Source of the DNA: Gnetum montanum | Lineage: Eukaryota > Streptophyta > Gnetopsida > Gnetales > Gnetaceae | NCBI GenBank assembly: GCA_015680685.1 | Contig: MNCI01014449.1 | Span: 524,355 to 588,354, forward strand | Length of the DNA stretch: 64,000 bases | Direction of reading: 5' to 3' | Shown here: piece after piece, positions 46,453-58,607 of the stretch | How positions within the stretch are numbered: position 1 is the first letter of the stretch | How the letters are laid out: every line of letters starts with the position of its first letter | Program-made: the position numbers and the translations under genes | Notes under the pieces: model-generated | Database searches by the model: none | What the model was told of the DNA's origin: nothing | The model's input: only the letters and a program-made list of their open reading frames with translations

Positions 46453-47965
46453 TATTTGAGTTGCTTTCTCCGGTTTTTCATGGTGAATCGTGATTTGAGT
46501 GTTTTGCATCATGATCTTGGTGGAGAAGGTTTGGGAAATTGTTTTACAAGAGCAACCTTTTCCTTGCTTGGACAATTTTCCTTTTTTAAGTTGTAAATTT
46601 GGCTTTTCATGTCTTTGCATGTACCAAATCAAATCTATGGTTGTGAGGTGATGTATAACTAGAATGTGCTGGATATATATTCTGTCAATGGGTAAAAGAT
46701 TAAAAAGTAAAGTGTCTTGTTATACTAGTCATCTTTCTATAATTGCATGCAGCAAGAATTCTGGCTTTAAGGATGGCAAAAAAAAGGAAGTGTTTTCAGA
46801 AGTTGAATTAAAATGCATCAAATAAATTAGTCCATACATACCAAAGCTGCTTGAAACAGCTGTTGGATAAAATCTGATACAAGGCACTGAAAGCTCATTT
46901 TTTTTTTTAATTTTTTATATATATAGCAAAAGTTCCAGGAGATCCTGTCATCCTTTTGTAATTTAGAAATGGTATTTCTACATTCTCTAATTTATTATAT
47001 CTTTCATGTTATACAGTTGCATTAGCCGGCCCAATTTTTTTGGACAAAGCTGGGATGATGATGATATTATACAGTTGCGTAGCTTTACATGGCTCCTGTA
47101 TTGTTATGAAATTTTCAATTAGTGTTTACCAGTTATGATTATGCTACATATTGCTTTAGCTTTAGCCTATCGTCTGGTGGTTTAACTGGTTGCTCTGCAA
47201 GATACATCAGAGCGATATGAAGCACATTTTCTGTTGAAAGAACTGTTAAATTATTTTTCTACTCGAAAAATTGGACTCTATTTTGTGTGAGAAAATTTAT
47301 CACTCTTTGTTATTCCAGTAGAGAACGTAATTTACTCAACTGAATTGAAGACTAACATGGTTGCGACAAGGACCGTGGGCATGTTGAGTGTAGGTATCGG
47401 TTGAATTTTAAAATTAAAATTTGTGGGGTGAAACTTTTTGCAGTTATCTAATTATGTACTTCTGATTGCTATAATGAATTTCTGTTATTTACGTTTACCC
47501 AGAAAAAATTTATTTGGAACAATATGCTAGTGGGGAACCTTAGAAATGTTGAACCATTAACATGGTTTTTGTCTCAAGTTTTGAAGAATTGCACTGGTAT
47601 CTCATGCCAGAATTCTGAACTATACTGTGTCCGGAAATGCACGTGTATGTTTTATCACAATGTTACAGTTAAAGCAGTGGATGCTGACAGGGAGTTGAAG
47701 TGACACGCGTAGCATGATTGACGACATGAACTACCATAAACATTGGGCTTACCTCTTTCGCTGCATTTTTGATTGCCACTGAATGAGAAATTGGTTTTTA
47801 ATTTTTTACATTGTGGACAGGTAAGGACGGTGATTTGGATATTTCAGGAATGGTTAGGGTAAGCATTTAAATAAAGGATTTACCTTTTTACAGAGCATTT
47901 ATATTTTAATGGTGTATTATTTTGTAAATCCTCTCTGAAAAGGTAAATCCTTGACACAAGATAAT
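46453..47965. other. 3' region of the coiled-coil gene and spacer
   Basis: No second gene is recognised. A poly-T run lies at about 46900 and a TATATATA stretch near 46917. Confidence 0.4.
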
Positions 47966-48007
47966 CCTCTGCCAGGGAGGCATGGTTAATGTGGTATTTC
48001 CCTTACA

Positions 48008-48067
48008 AGTCATAGGTTCTAAGTTCAATCCCAATGAAGTCATAGGTTCTAAGTTCAATCCCAATGA
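48008..48067 (+). repeat. 30-bp perfect tandem duplication with SINE-like box B
   Basis: AGTCATAGGTTCTAAGTTCA and the following ten bases occur twice in direct succession (48008 and 48038). GTTCAATCCC resembles box B, and 47966-48007 (GGAGGCATGGTTAATGTGG) resembles box A, so this may be a second SINE type. Confidence 0.7.
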
Positions 48068-48291
48068 GCACGTTCTTCGTAGTATTTATGTATAATACTT
48101 GTAGCATAATGTTTCTAATATAAGATATCATATTGGCTATATGTTTTGCATATATGTAATAGTGAAATTATTATATGCAATCAATGATAGGTGGCTTAAG
48201 TAGTTAGCCCATTGTGTGGTTAGGTAAGAAGTTGCCAATTCTAGTCATAGTTGAGGCATCATTATATCCTCTATAATTCTTTTAAGGGGTT

Positions 48292-48418
48292 GTTGGAACC
48301 TAAAATAATTAAAACATAGGTACACCCCATGATTTATAGAAGTTTATAACTCTATTGAACTTGTTAACAGGGGTTAACAAGCTAAAACCTCTACCACTAG
48401 GTTAACACCTCATTGTTA
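48292..48418 (-). repeat. tRNA-derived SINE, copy 3
   Basis: On the minus strand: ACAATGAGGTGTTAACCTAG (box A), GTTCAATAG (box B-like), GAGTTATAAACTTCTATAAA, GGGGTGTACCTATG and ATTTTAGGTTCCAAC. It is the cleanest full-length copy. Confidence 0.75.
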
Positions 48419-48650
48419 GATAATTCATTTAAGATATATACTTCATTGTTGCTTTCTCTCTTTCTCTTTTTTTGGAACATAATGTTTTTATCTATCAACA
48501 GTCACTCATTGGAATTGAACCTATAACTTGGAGGATGTAAGTCATATGTCGTGATATGTTATAAGAACATACATAGCATACGTAGTGGTCAGATTAAGGT
48601 TATATCTTTAGAACTCATTTGCTTCTAGCCCAGTATACCATGGGTAGTTT

Positions 48651-48870
48651 CCCATTTACCCAAAAATAATCTTAATAATAAGCAAAAAAAATTTAGGGTA
48701 CATCATATCTTTAACACTAAGTAGCAAACTAGAAACTAGATATCTTTATTACACGCATGGTATACCTTCCCATTTACCCAAAAATAATCTTAATAATAAG
48801 CAAAAAAAATTTAGGGTACATCATATCTTTAACACTAAGTAGCAAACTAGAAACTAGATATCTTTATTAC
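48651..48870. repeat. 118-bp tandem duplication
   Basis: CCCATTTACCCAAAAATAAT starts at 48651 and 48769. The two copies read essentially the same for about 102 bases. Confidence 0.9.
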
Positions 48871-49827
48871 GTGTGGGAAATCACAGAGGATTTGTTGGAT
48901 GGCTACAAAGGCTCAACATATTTTTGAAGAAAGTTGAAAACATCATTGATGTAATGCCCTATGCATATAGGGTCAATTTGAAAGAAAACAATATGGAAAG
49001 TAAACAACTTTTCAATTTTATGGATGTCTACTTAGGTGTACAAACCTAAAATTGAAATAATGCTTTGAACAATCGATAAAGGAAAATTAATTGTTAGTAG
49101 AATAAATAATTTTAATCCTAATAACATTTGCATCAATTTCAACATTTGTGCTTGAACTTAAAATAACAAAAGAATTTAAGGTAGCAATAGAAAGCTTTGG
49201 AAAAATACCAATTTTTGTAGGAAAGAAAGATTTAATGCAACAAAAATTGTCCATCGCAATTGACCTTATGTCAAGATTCTTTATCATTAGAATTATGCCA
49301 TTTCTTAATATAAGGTTTAGTCTTTGAGTTAATAATATTTTTGTCATATGAGAAAAAAACCTAAAGACTGTTTATTCAATCTAAGTAATACTTCCTCTAG
49401 AAAAGATATTCATGGAATCTTTTGTCTTCTTTGATTTGTTCATTACCATTTGATCCTTCTTATCAGTGATAACAACTTGATTTTTTGTATCTTCAACTTC
49501 AACTTATTTTTTCCTATACTCAACTTCAACATGTTTTTTTATTTTTTTTAATATCTTTTTTCTTAAGCAAAAAAGGACAAGCATTAAAAGTCTCTCATGA
49601 TGACAAAAGTTGCAAGAATTAGGAAAATTTTAATATGTGATTGGCTAAGTATAAGTCTTCTTATCTATTTATACTACTAATTCATTTTTACAATTAAATT
49701 AACATGTCGACAAAAAAAATCTATAAGAACCAAATGGTATGGAAATAGATTCCACATGCTTAATAGGACCAAGAAGACTTAAGCATATGGAATCCTCATC
49801 TCATTGTGCAGTGAGGTTTGGTTGAGT

Positions 49828-50495
49828 GGTTATTAATTTAGAATTGCTTGTAAAAATAATGATTAACTATTGTGAAGACTTCTATAAAATTATTATCTCT
49901 ACTTAGTCATGGAATGCAAACTTGGTTTAGCTATTAGAACCTTGCCTGTGTTGGTTCAAGCTTTTAAAAAAAGTTTGCAATAAAAAGAAAAAAAAGTTTT
50001 AATTTGACTCTATTTCTTGGGGCTAATGCCTCATTGTTAAACTACTAACTATTTGTTTACAAATCCTTATTACACAACAAGATAACCGACTTAAGCATGG
50101 GGATGTACCGAAGGTGCCTCCATTGTTCCTTAACCACTATGCATGTCCATGGATGGTAGTGAGCTTTGCTTAAGGGGTTATTAATTTAGAATTGCTTGTA
50201 AAAGTAATGATTAACTATTGTGAAGACTTCAATGAAATTATTATCTCTACTCAATCATGGAATGCAAATTTGGTTCAGCTATTAGAACATTACCTGTGTT
50301 GGTTCAAGCTTTAAAAAAAGGTCTACAACAAATAGAAAAAAAAAGTTTTAATTTGATTATATTGCTTGGGCCTAATGCCTCATTGTTAAAATACCCACCT
50401 TTTGTTTACAAATCCTTATTACACAATGAGGTAATTGACTTAGGCATGGGGATGTACCGAAAGTGTCTTCCATGCATGTCCATGTATGGTAGTAT
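49828..50495. repeat. 348-bp tandem duplication
   Basis: GGTTATTAATTTAGAATTGC starts at 49828 and 50176. Both copies continue through GATTAACTATTGTGAAGACT, CTGTGTTGGTTCAAGCTTT, AATGCCTCATTGTTAAA and GGCATGGGGATGTACCGAA-like sequence, with about 10% differences. The open frame 50257-50514 lies in copy 2 and has no homologue features. Confidence 0.85.
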
Positions 50496-51349
50496 GCATC
50501 ATTATTTATCATGAAGGCTTAACTTGCTGAAAAATTCTAGGTATATCTTCATACCAATAGTTTAAAAGTGAAAAAGAAACTTAAACATTGAACCTCTTAC
50601 TTGAGGTTTGAAATTCATACCGCTATGCTATTTGGTTAGATGAGAATGAAATTAGTTTTTATTTTATTTAAACAAATGTTCCTGGTCCTACCCTTGCAAG
50701 GGTGGGACCTAGGGACACATAAGTATAGTTGATGAATCCACATACGTAATAGGTAAGGCCCAACAAAGACAATTATTTTGGGGTGTACCTATATTACAAT
50801 TATTTTGGGTTTTCAACTTTCATTGTAGATTTTATATTGCGGTTTGGGGTGTGGAACCCAAAACAATTTTAGTACATGATACATTAGAAAAATTGTAAAG
50901 AAATATAACAATACGATAAGTGTAACTCGAATTGGCAACCTCTTTTCCGCAAATCCTTATTATACAATAAACTAACTACTTAAAAACACTAGGTAATTTT
51001 CTTAATGACACTTTCAAAATTCATAGCATGTACATTTCAATTGTCCAATCAATCCAAAAGATTTAAGAAAATGTACATTTCAATTGTCCAATCAATCCAA
51101 AAGATTTAAGAAAATTTCAATTTCAATATTGACTTTTTAGATACCACTAACTTGGAACATAATGTGCAATATTTCTCCACAAGCCCAAAACCTTCTTTCC
51201 AATTATGTAAGACCAATGCTACCGTCCATGTTTGAAGGAGCTAGGAATTTGCGTGGGCCTCTTTTTACCGTGTTCAAGTAAATAAATAAATAATAAAGTA
51301 AATCAATAAATAAAAATAAAAAATCGTGTTTAAGAAAAGCCGAGGCTAA
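50496..51349. other. AT-rich spacer with short repeats
   Basis: A fragment near 50785-50880 (GGGGTGTACCTATATTACAA) looks like a SINE 3' end. A 43-bp perfect tandem duplication lies at 51029-51114. No gene. Confidence 0.5.
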
Positions 51350-52720
51350 ACGGTCGAAAGTTGAGCCGTCCAGGAACTTCGCGAAGATTCTGGATATTTC
51401 GTGTTTGAGATTAGGGTTAGGGTTACTATCGCTTTCCTGGCCTTAAAACTCGATCGTTCTTGGCAAAGTAGGTTATTTACGTGGGCGATGCGAGCAGTTT
51501 ATCGGACCATACTGAGAATTCTTGTTTTCGTATGCAGATGCTATAGTATCGATGGTTTATTGCGCCAATGATGTTATCAATTGTACGTATTATCAGAATC
51601 AACCGACATGTTGATCTCCATTTTGTCACTACCTCTGAGGCGCCAAGCAATTTCTTTTTAAAGCTTTCATGTACTATACAACTTTTGAATGCTTTATTTT
51701 GCTGCAAATTTGCTAACTCCGTTTCTGTTCGTTCACTCGTGGAAAAGTAAATGTGGCTTTTAATTATCTGTTAATTGTATCATTGTTGCCCTGTTTTTGA
51801 TGTTTTATCGTCGCTGCCTATGATGGTATTAAATATACTTCGAGATATTTTATGAGAAGAAAGAAGTCTGAGGCATGCGCACAAGCGTTCTTGTTTCCAG
51901 TTTGATTTATTCAAATTATTCTCACGAAGTTTTGTGGTAGAGCAATGTGTCTACTGAAAATATTATAGTTTTTTGGGGGTCTTAGGCACTTAAACTATTT
52001 CTTGGTTTACAAATATTTAGACTTCTTGGTTTACAAATATTTAGACACAAATTAAATCTCTTTGCATATTTCATACTGTTTTTAGTTTACATTGTGGACT
52101 GATGATCTCTGCCTCTATGGAAGGCCATTTTGAACAACCTGAATGAAAAGCGAAAACTTCGATTTCGGTTTAATATTTGAAATTTACTTTATATCCGGTG
52201 CAAATGATAAGTGGCTTATACTTGTTCTTTTTCTTTTATAATCTTAAAGGCTATTGATGGCGGATTGGTATGTTTGGACAAGTTTAAGATTATAGTTATG
52301 GTAGGGGAGAATTTCCAGTTTTTACGTTAAAATCAATTGCGCTTGGTTATGGTAAGGGAGAAGATTCTTCAGCTTCGGCCATAGAATACATTGCCCTTGG
52401 TGTGTTTTAATCGGTTACACCATTATGGATGAAGGGGATATTTGGAATGCTATGGATGAATAACTGCTCTGACATTCAAAGGAATTTTATGTTGTAAATG
52501 TGATTCTCGGACAACAAATTCTAATGGTTGCAAACTCATTTCAGGATAGAAGTATACCTTATTATTATTATTATTATTATTTTGCAGTATCCGGTAGTTA
52601 TCTCATGCAAGCCATCTGAACATAATAATTCTCATCAGCAAAAAATAATAAATCCAAAGCTGCATTTATCGGGCACCAGAAATGTAGTTGTAGATGGAAA
52701 TGGTAAAAAAGTCTGATGTA
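51350..52720 (+). other. Possible transcribed region or gene remnant
   Basis: The start is GC-richer than the flanks and contains TTAGGGTTAGGGTT (about 51415), the complement of the telo-box element common in promoters and leaders of plant translation genes. A splice-acceptor-like TTATTTTGCAG at about 52587 precedes a short open piece (YPVVISCKPSEHNNSHQQK). No protein family is recognised, so it may be a broken or non-coding gene. Confidence 0.25.
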
Positions 52721-53015
52721 GTTGTAGATGGAAATGGTAGCAAAATCTTTCTTAATAAAATTATTAAGTAATCAATTGAATTAGTGGATGTAATATGCTA
52801 TTTTTGAGGAATCTGCTCTAGCATGGGACACTGGGACACTACAGAAATATGAGCTCTCCATTTTCGAAAAATGTACTATAGCATGGGACACTAGAAATAT
52901 GAGAGGTTATTTTTGTTAAATATCTTTTTTAATAAGTGAAAATGTATGCTTTTTTGAATTTAGGAAACAAGTGTTAAATATCTTTTTTAATAAGTGAAAA
53001 TGTATGCTTTTTTGA
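52721..53015. other. Spacer with 59-bp duplication
   Basis: GTTAAATATCTTTTTTAATA starts at 52914 and 52973; the second copy runs into the copia element's left end. No gene. Confidence 0.5.
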
Positions 53016-53089
53016 ATTTAGGAAACAAGTGAAAAAAAAGGAAAAATAAGCTGCAACAATCATGGATCAATCGCCATGTGACTTCAACA
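53016..53089 (-). repeat. 3' LTR of the copia element, internally deleted
   Basis: On the minus strand it starts TGTTGAAGTCACATGGCGAT, like the 5' LTR start TGTTGGAGTCATGTGGCAAT. It ends with GTTTCCTAAAT against GTTTCCTAACA. About 74 bases remain of 224. Confidence 0.65.
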
Positions 53090-53218
53090 ATCTGCCCCTT
53101 GGAGGTTGATTTAAGAAAAAAAAAAAACTCTTGCAACTTGCTTTTTCCATGTACACCATCAACTTTGCATTCTAGTGTAACACCTTTGTCATTAACCATG
53201 GAGTTCACCTCTTTGTCA

Positions 53219-54183
53219 TTAACCATGGAGTTCTACGAAGGTCATGCAAAGTCTTAGCTTAGCAATGATGACCACATTGGTTAACATGTCTATAAGGTTT
53301 TTTGAGTTAGGAATCTTCCTTAGCAGTAATGTTTCATCATCTATCAACCCATCGATATGATCATACCTTAGGATGTGTTTAGATTTAAAATGAAAAATTG
53401 GATCTTTAGTTGGATGTATGTTACTTTTGAATTTCATTGAAAAGCTTGTTGTTGTCTTGTATCCTACCCAACTCTTTTTTGAAATTGAGATATCCAACTC
53501 AGCAATATTATCCACATTGAAAATATAATCCACATTGAAAATATAATTAGTAGTGCTTTTCTTGTTGTCCAAATCATCTCCCAAATTTGCATTAGAAAAA
53601 CCTCTTTTTAAGTAATGCTACTCTTTTTAAAAACAAAGTGTTCCTTTAGGAGCTAATTTACAACTTCCCAATTCTCCCTTCTTGGATTAGACATAAATTT
53701 ACTAACAACTCCTACTACATGTGCTATGTTGGGTTTGGTACAGATCATAGCATACATCAAACTTTGAATTGTTGAAGCATATGGTGTTTTGGACATTTGT
53801 TGACATTTTTCTTCTGTAATCGTCGATCCTTCAATTTTTGTAATGGTTAATTCTTTAACTTTGGTAACGGTTGACCTTTTAACTTCTATAATGGTTGATT
53901 CTTCAACTTCTATAATGGTTGATCTTTTAACTTTTGTAATAGTTGACCCTTCAACTTTTGTAACGGTCAACCTTTTAACTTCTACCAACTTACTTAGTGT
54001 CCATGTTGTATTCTTCTGGAGTGGCTTCATCTCATCTCTCATAGCCAACTCCCACTTAATACGATCTGTGATGTGCATTGCTTCATCAAAACATTTTGAT
54101 TCTCCAACATTAGTCAAAAGTAAATAATGTAATGAAAGAGAGTATCTATCTTTGAGCTTTGGTGTTCTAGTAGATCTTCTCAA
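53219..54183 (-). pseudogene. Copia reverse transcriptase remnant and RNase H
   Basis: The first piece opens like a copia reverse transcriptase (WELAMRDEMKPLQKNTTWTL), then jumps through the 24-bp repeat to its usual end (YASTIQSLMYAMICTKPNIA, SKFMSNPRRENWE). The catalytic core with the usual YVDD is missing. RNase H follows after a frame break: DLDNKKSTTNYIF, a middle with two small duplications, HFKSKHILRYDHI and NLIDMLTNVV. It cannot be functional. Confidence 0.9.
53820..54000 (-). repeat. 24-bp minisatellite replacing the copia reverse-transcriptase core
   Basis: About seven 24-base units run in frame. In protein they read as 8-residue repeats such as VEGSTITK, VKRSTIIE and VEESTIIE. On the + strand the unit looks like GTTGACCCTTCAACTTTTGT plus four bases. 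Confidence 0.9.
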
Positions 54184-54304
54184 CTAAGGCTCCAATGTAA
54201 TTGTTTTTGACTCAACTTCAACTTCATCTTCAACTATCCTATTTCTAGGATTTTCTTGAATCCTTCCAATGACATCCCTCTTAGTTCTCTTCCAATTCAA
54301 CCTT

Positions 54305-55600
54305 TTAACTTTCTTTTTCGTGCTTCCTTGCATTGTTAGATTCTAATCTAAGCTTGTTCTTGTACACCACATGTTCATTAAAAGTGACATCTCTATGCCT
54401 TATAGTTTTTCTATTTTGATCATCCCAAAAATGATAACCAAAATCATTAGAACCATAACAAATAAAATAACATTTCTTGGCTTTAAGCTCAACTTTATTT
54501 GGGACATCAGAACCTAAGTGCACATATGATACACAACCAAAAATTTTTAAATGTGAGAAGCTTACTACCTTTCTTAACAATTCCTTCTCAGATATCTTAA
54601 ATTTCAGTGGTACTAAAGGTCCTCAATTTATGAGATAGGCTGTTGTGTTGATTGCATTTGCCTAAAACATCTTTGGTAGTCCAGAAGATATTCTCATGCT
54701 TTTAGCTCTCTCATTCCAGGTCTTGTTCATTCTTTCAGCAACACCATTCTACTCTAGTGTTCCAGGAACTATCTTAATCATTCTGATCTCATCCTCAAAA
54801 TAGAAAGCCTTAAACTCTAGAGTATCATACTCCCCTCCATTATCGAACCTCAAACATTTGACTTTCAAACTAGTTTGGTTCTCCACTTCTGCCTTCCATC
54901 TTTTAAATGTAGAAAACACATCAGATTTATTTTTAAGAAAATAAACCCATATCTTTTTAGTGGAATCATGAATGAATGTGACATAATAGCACCAACCACC
55001 AAGGGAACTCACTGGGGCTAGTCCTCATACATCTGTATATACTAGTTCCAACTTCTTGGTCTTTGATATTCTTCCAACTTTTGAGAATCTGGCTATTTTT
55101 TACTTCCCATAAGCACATCCTTCACATACACCAACATCAATAGATTTTAAGTTCGGTACTCTTCCTTCTGAGGCCAAGAACTTCATTCCTTTATCACTCA
55201 TGTGACCCAACCTCTAATGCCACAACGTTGACATTGATTCTGAATTGACACTGATTTATTTCTAAAGTGTTGTACAATGTTCCTACCTTATTTCCACGAG
55301 CAACAATTAGATTTCTTTTAATTATTTTCTAGGATCCGCCTCCAAATACTATATTATATCCTTCAACATCTATCTGACCCATAGAAATAAGGTTTTTCTT
55401 TAAACCTAGAACATGTCTAACATTTTGTAACTTCAATTACTTCTCATGGGTAGTCTTTATATAAGCATCACCCTTCCTCATAATGTTCAATGTCTCATCA
55501 TCTGCAAGATAAACCTTTCCAAAATTTCCATCAACATAGTTATTAAATAGTTCTTTAGAAGGAGTAGAGTGAAACGGCACATCAGAATCAAGAATCTAAG
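54305..55600 (-). pseudogene. Copia protease and integrase
   Basis: From the right: protease with WILDSDVPFH (usual LDSG changed to LDSD), then the pre-integrase part ending CEGCAYGK. The integrase core has D in YTDV, D in LRFDNGGEY and E in GVAERMNKT, and closes with LKIFGCVSYVHLGSD. At least five stops lie between these pieces. Confidence 0.9.
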
Positions 55601-56443
55601 ATTCAATACCATTGTCCACACAACAAACTAGGGCATCAACAATTTCTTCAGTAGTTGCATTCGCTGAATCATCATGCTGATTTTCTTTTCTTTCTTTGGT
55701 GTTGTGCATTGTTTTTTGAGATGACCTTTCTAATCGCAATTCCAACAGGTGACATTCTTGTGACCCTTGGATTGACTTCTTCCCTTGGACTTGGGTTTTC
55801 CATGGCCCTAATTCTATCCCCATTGAAGACTTCTACCTTTGCCTTCATTACTCAAGGCAGAACCCAAAGATTTGCCTAAGTCCCTTCTACGTATATCTTC
55901 ATTGAGAATTAGATCTTGAACTCCAGACAACTTCAGTTTTTGATCTCTTGATGAACTGCTAATTGTAGTCATCGTTGCATACCAGTTATCAAGCAATGAT
56001 GATAATAAGATCAATACTTTGATCTCATCATCAAAGTTGATTTTCATAGAACTTAACTAACTTATGATTACATTGAACTCATTCATGTGATCTGTAATCG
56101 ACGCACCTTTAGACATCCTCAGATTGAATAATTGGCACATCAAATATACCTTGTTTGAGGCAAATGGCTTCTCGTACATATCTTATGAGACTTTCATCAA
56201 ACCCTGAGTAGTCTTTTCATTAACGATATTGAATGCAACGTTCCGTGATAATGTCAAACGAATCACACCAAGAGCCTAGCGATCTAACAATTCCCAATCC
56301 TGTTTGCTCATATGATCTAGCTTCTTCCCCAACAATGGTTTGTGCAACTACTTCTGGTACAAACAATTTTCAATCTGCATCTTCTAAAACCCGAAGCTCA
56401 TCCCATTAAACTTGTCAATCTTGACTTTCCTGTTCTCGGATGC
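55601..56443 (-). pseudogene. Copia gag with zinc knuckle
   Basis: It starts at ATG 56443 (MASENRKVKIDKFNG), the usual copia opening. INFDDEIKVLILLSSLLDNW at 56047 is the conserved gag core, followed by LILNEDIRRRD. The zinc knuckle reads CWNCD-stop-KGHLKKQC: all four metal ligands remain, but a TAG sits inside. Confidence 0.88.
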
Positions 56444-56469
56444 CATTGCTCCCACTGATCCTTTGCAAA

Positions 56470-56485
56470 CCTAGCTTAGATACTA
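56470..56485 (-). promoter_or_regulatory. Copia primer-binding site (initiator tRNA-Met type)
   Basis: Minus strand TAGTATCTAAGCTAGG resembles TGGTATCAGAGCTAGG, the usual copia primer site, with two or three changes. It lies three bases from the LTR end. Confidence 0.8.
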
Positions 56486-56488
56486 GTT

Positions 56489-56712
56489 TGTTAGGAAACA
56501 AATCAAGCAAAAAAACAACTGGAAAAACAAGCACACAAAATTTTCATGGTTCAACAAGATTGTGTACTCTTCACGGCAGCACTAGAGTTTCATTATATAT
56601 CTTGCAAATTATAGTTACAAAAGAGTTACATAAATTTGCATCAAGAAACTATCCGTAATCAAAACTAGCCCATGACACAAGAATCCGAATCAATTGCCAC
56701 ATGACTCCAACA
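56489..56712 (-). repeat. 5' LTR of the copia element (224 bp)
   Basis: On the + strand it runs from TGTTAGGAAACA to GACTCCAACA, giving short terminal inverted repeats (TGTT/AACA). It pairs with the shortened copy at 53016-53089. Confidence 0.8.
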
Positions 56713-57605
56713 TTGCAAAACTGTATTGCAAATATACTTTAAATTATAGTGGAGAATCTATTTTTGGGTATTCCAATTTTAAGTTGAAAAGAAATTTTCT
56801 TAGCTAGCTATCTTTAACAATTGTGGAAATAGTGAAAATAGAGGTAAACATAGAAAGGTATTTTATAAAATTCGTTCACAATAGGGGACATAATCGACGT
56901 TGACTAGTGTTGATGTATTTTAACATCTTCTTCATTGTAGTTAGCAAGTCTATATTAGTCTTCTCACCAATCTTGGTAATTCAAAATAATAAAAGGTATT
57001 TCGATGCATTTCTAAAATGGAAAAGAGTCTAAACACACATTTTTTTCAAAGTGAGAAAAATAATATTTTGAACAGTCTTAAAATTTTTTTTCATGTCTTC
57101 CATGCTTAAAAGTTTAAACAATAATTTTTTAACATAAAATTTTAACCAAAATAAACTTAATAACCAATTATTATAAATTTTAACCAATTAACCATTTGAA
57201 TTCTGAAATTTTAACCTAGAAACTTTTAGTAAGATTAAGTTATAAAATATCTTGAATACATTTAAATTAAGAAGACTATTGACAACCCAAGGTAAAAAAA
57301 CATTGAAGTTAATTGCCATTTTCAAATAGTCAACTACACCAAAATTACTTTTGTACATTACATTTCTTGGTTAATAATTTAAATCCATATGATTTCCATG
57401 CATGATTGAAACTAAATCAAGTTCACATTATGCGGTGATAAAATTATAATAAAATTAATTTATTGTAAAAGTGAAACTAAAATTTATTATTATAATTAAA
57501 ATATTATTTATGTAAAAGTTATTTGTGCAAAATCAAACTTTCCTAAGTATTGTTCAAAGATCAAGAATCTTTCTTTCCTACATCTTTCCAAACAGAGAAA
57601 ACTTC
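56713..57605. other. Very AT-rich spacer
   Basis: No open frame or repeat of note. Confidence 0.5.
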
Positions 57606-58300
57606 GTTTCAATCAACAACTAACATTGGAGGACCATTCAAAGATATACACATTAAACCATGAAGTGTGTCAATACTAAGAAGAGTTCTTTTAATATCCT
57701 TGATCAAAATTTGCTTTGAAAATCCTCTCTCACAATCTACTGTACTAGCAAGAATCACTAATATACATTGCCACAACTTCTTCATATTTGGAAAACATAA
57801 TTCCCAATGTTCCTGGTTTTGAAAAATTCTCCAAGCATCCTTCATAGAATAGCCATCACAAGAGGAATTCATTACATCAACAAATCTAACAAGCTCTTTC
57901 TTACAAGATTCTATATCAATGAATTCTCGATCATGATCTGTTTCAAAATTATCAATCTGAAAATGATTCAATAGTTGTTCTAACGAATGTCTTGATTTCT
58001 GAAATAAATCACTATTATTTGAGGGATAATAACAAGGGCTAAATAACTTTGTTTCATTCAAAAATGAAAGATATGGTAAACAATCATTCAAATAGCCATT
58101 TTTTCAACATATAGAAATTTTGGAATTTTTATTGATTCATCTACTGCTGCTAATGATTCTCTATGTGCAATGCAGTAAATAGAAATGAATTTTGCACAAT
58201 CCTTTTTTAAATGTGATAAAAACCATTTTTTCCACCAATCATAGTCGATGCTCCATCAATAAAAATTGCTATAAGTTTTTTCAAAGAAAGCTAATGTTGT
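57606..58300 (-). pseudogene. hAT-family transposase, C-terminal part
   Basis: An open frame of 160 codons (58091-57609) ends with the hAT dimerisation region: CFPNMKKLWQCILVILAS, then TVDCERGFSKQ and LHGLMCISLNGPP, typical of ZNF862-like hAT proteins. Upstream, after frameshifts, come AIFIDGASTMIGGKNGF and CIAHRESLAAVDES, part of the catalytic region with its conserved H-R-E. The N-terminus and terminal inverted repeats were not found. Confidence 0.85.
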
Positions 58301-58607
58301 ATTAGAACTTTTAGTACAACATTATATATTGTTTCTCCTTTCCTATCTAGTGATTTTACTAAGCATTCTTGGGACAAGTGGCAAATTGGCTTTGACTTAT
58401 AGTTAAATATTAATCACAACTAGTTTCGATAATTTTGTATTTAAGTACATCGATTAGTTTTATTAAGAAAAATAACTTTCAAATGATGCATAATAAAATC
58501 AAAAAGCATCATTCCCATGCAATGTTTAAATTCTTTAGCTTTTTTTATGCTTTTTTTAATGTTCACTACATTTTTCTCACATTATATACTTGAAAACGCA
58601 TTTTTAT

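Larger units (their letters stand above)
53016..56712 (-). mobile_element. Ty1/copia retrotransposon, decayed
   Basis: Read on the minus strand: 5' LTR (56712-56489), primer site, gag with zinc knuckle, protease, integrase, reverse-transcriptase ends, RNase H, a purine-rich GGGGCAGAT and a shortened 3' LTR (53089-53016). Protease before integrase before reverse transcriptase is the copia order. Stops and frameshifts occur in every domain. The 3' LTR keeps both ends but has lost about 150 internal bases. No matching target duplication was found. Confidence 0.9.

Noticed and set aside
51412-51428. TTAGGGTTAGGG as a telomere or chromosome end
   Set aside because: Only two units; more likely a telo-box promoter element or chance.
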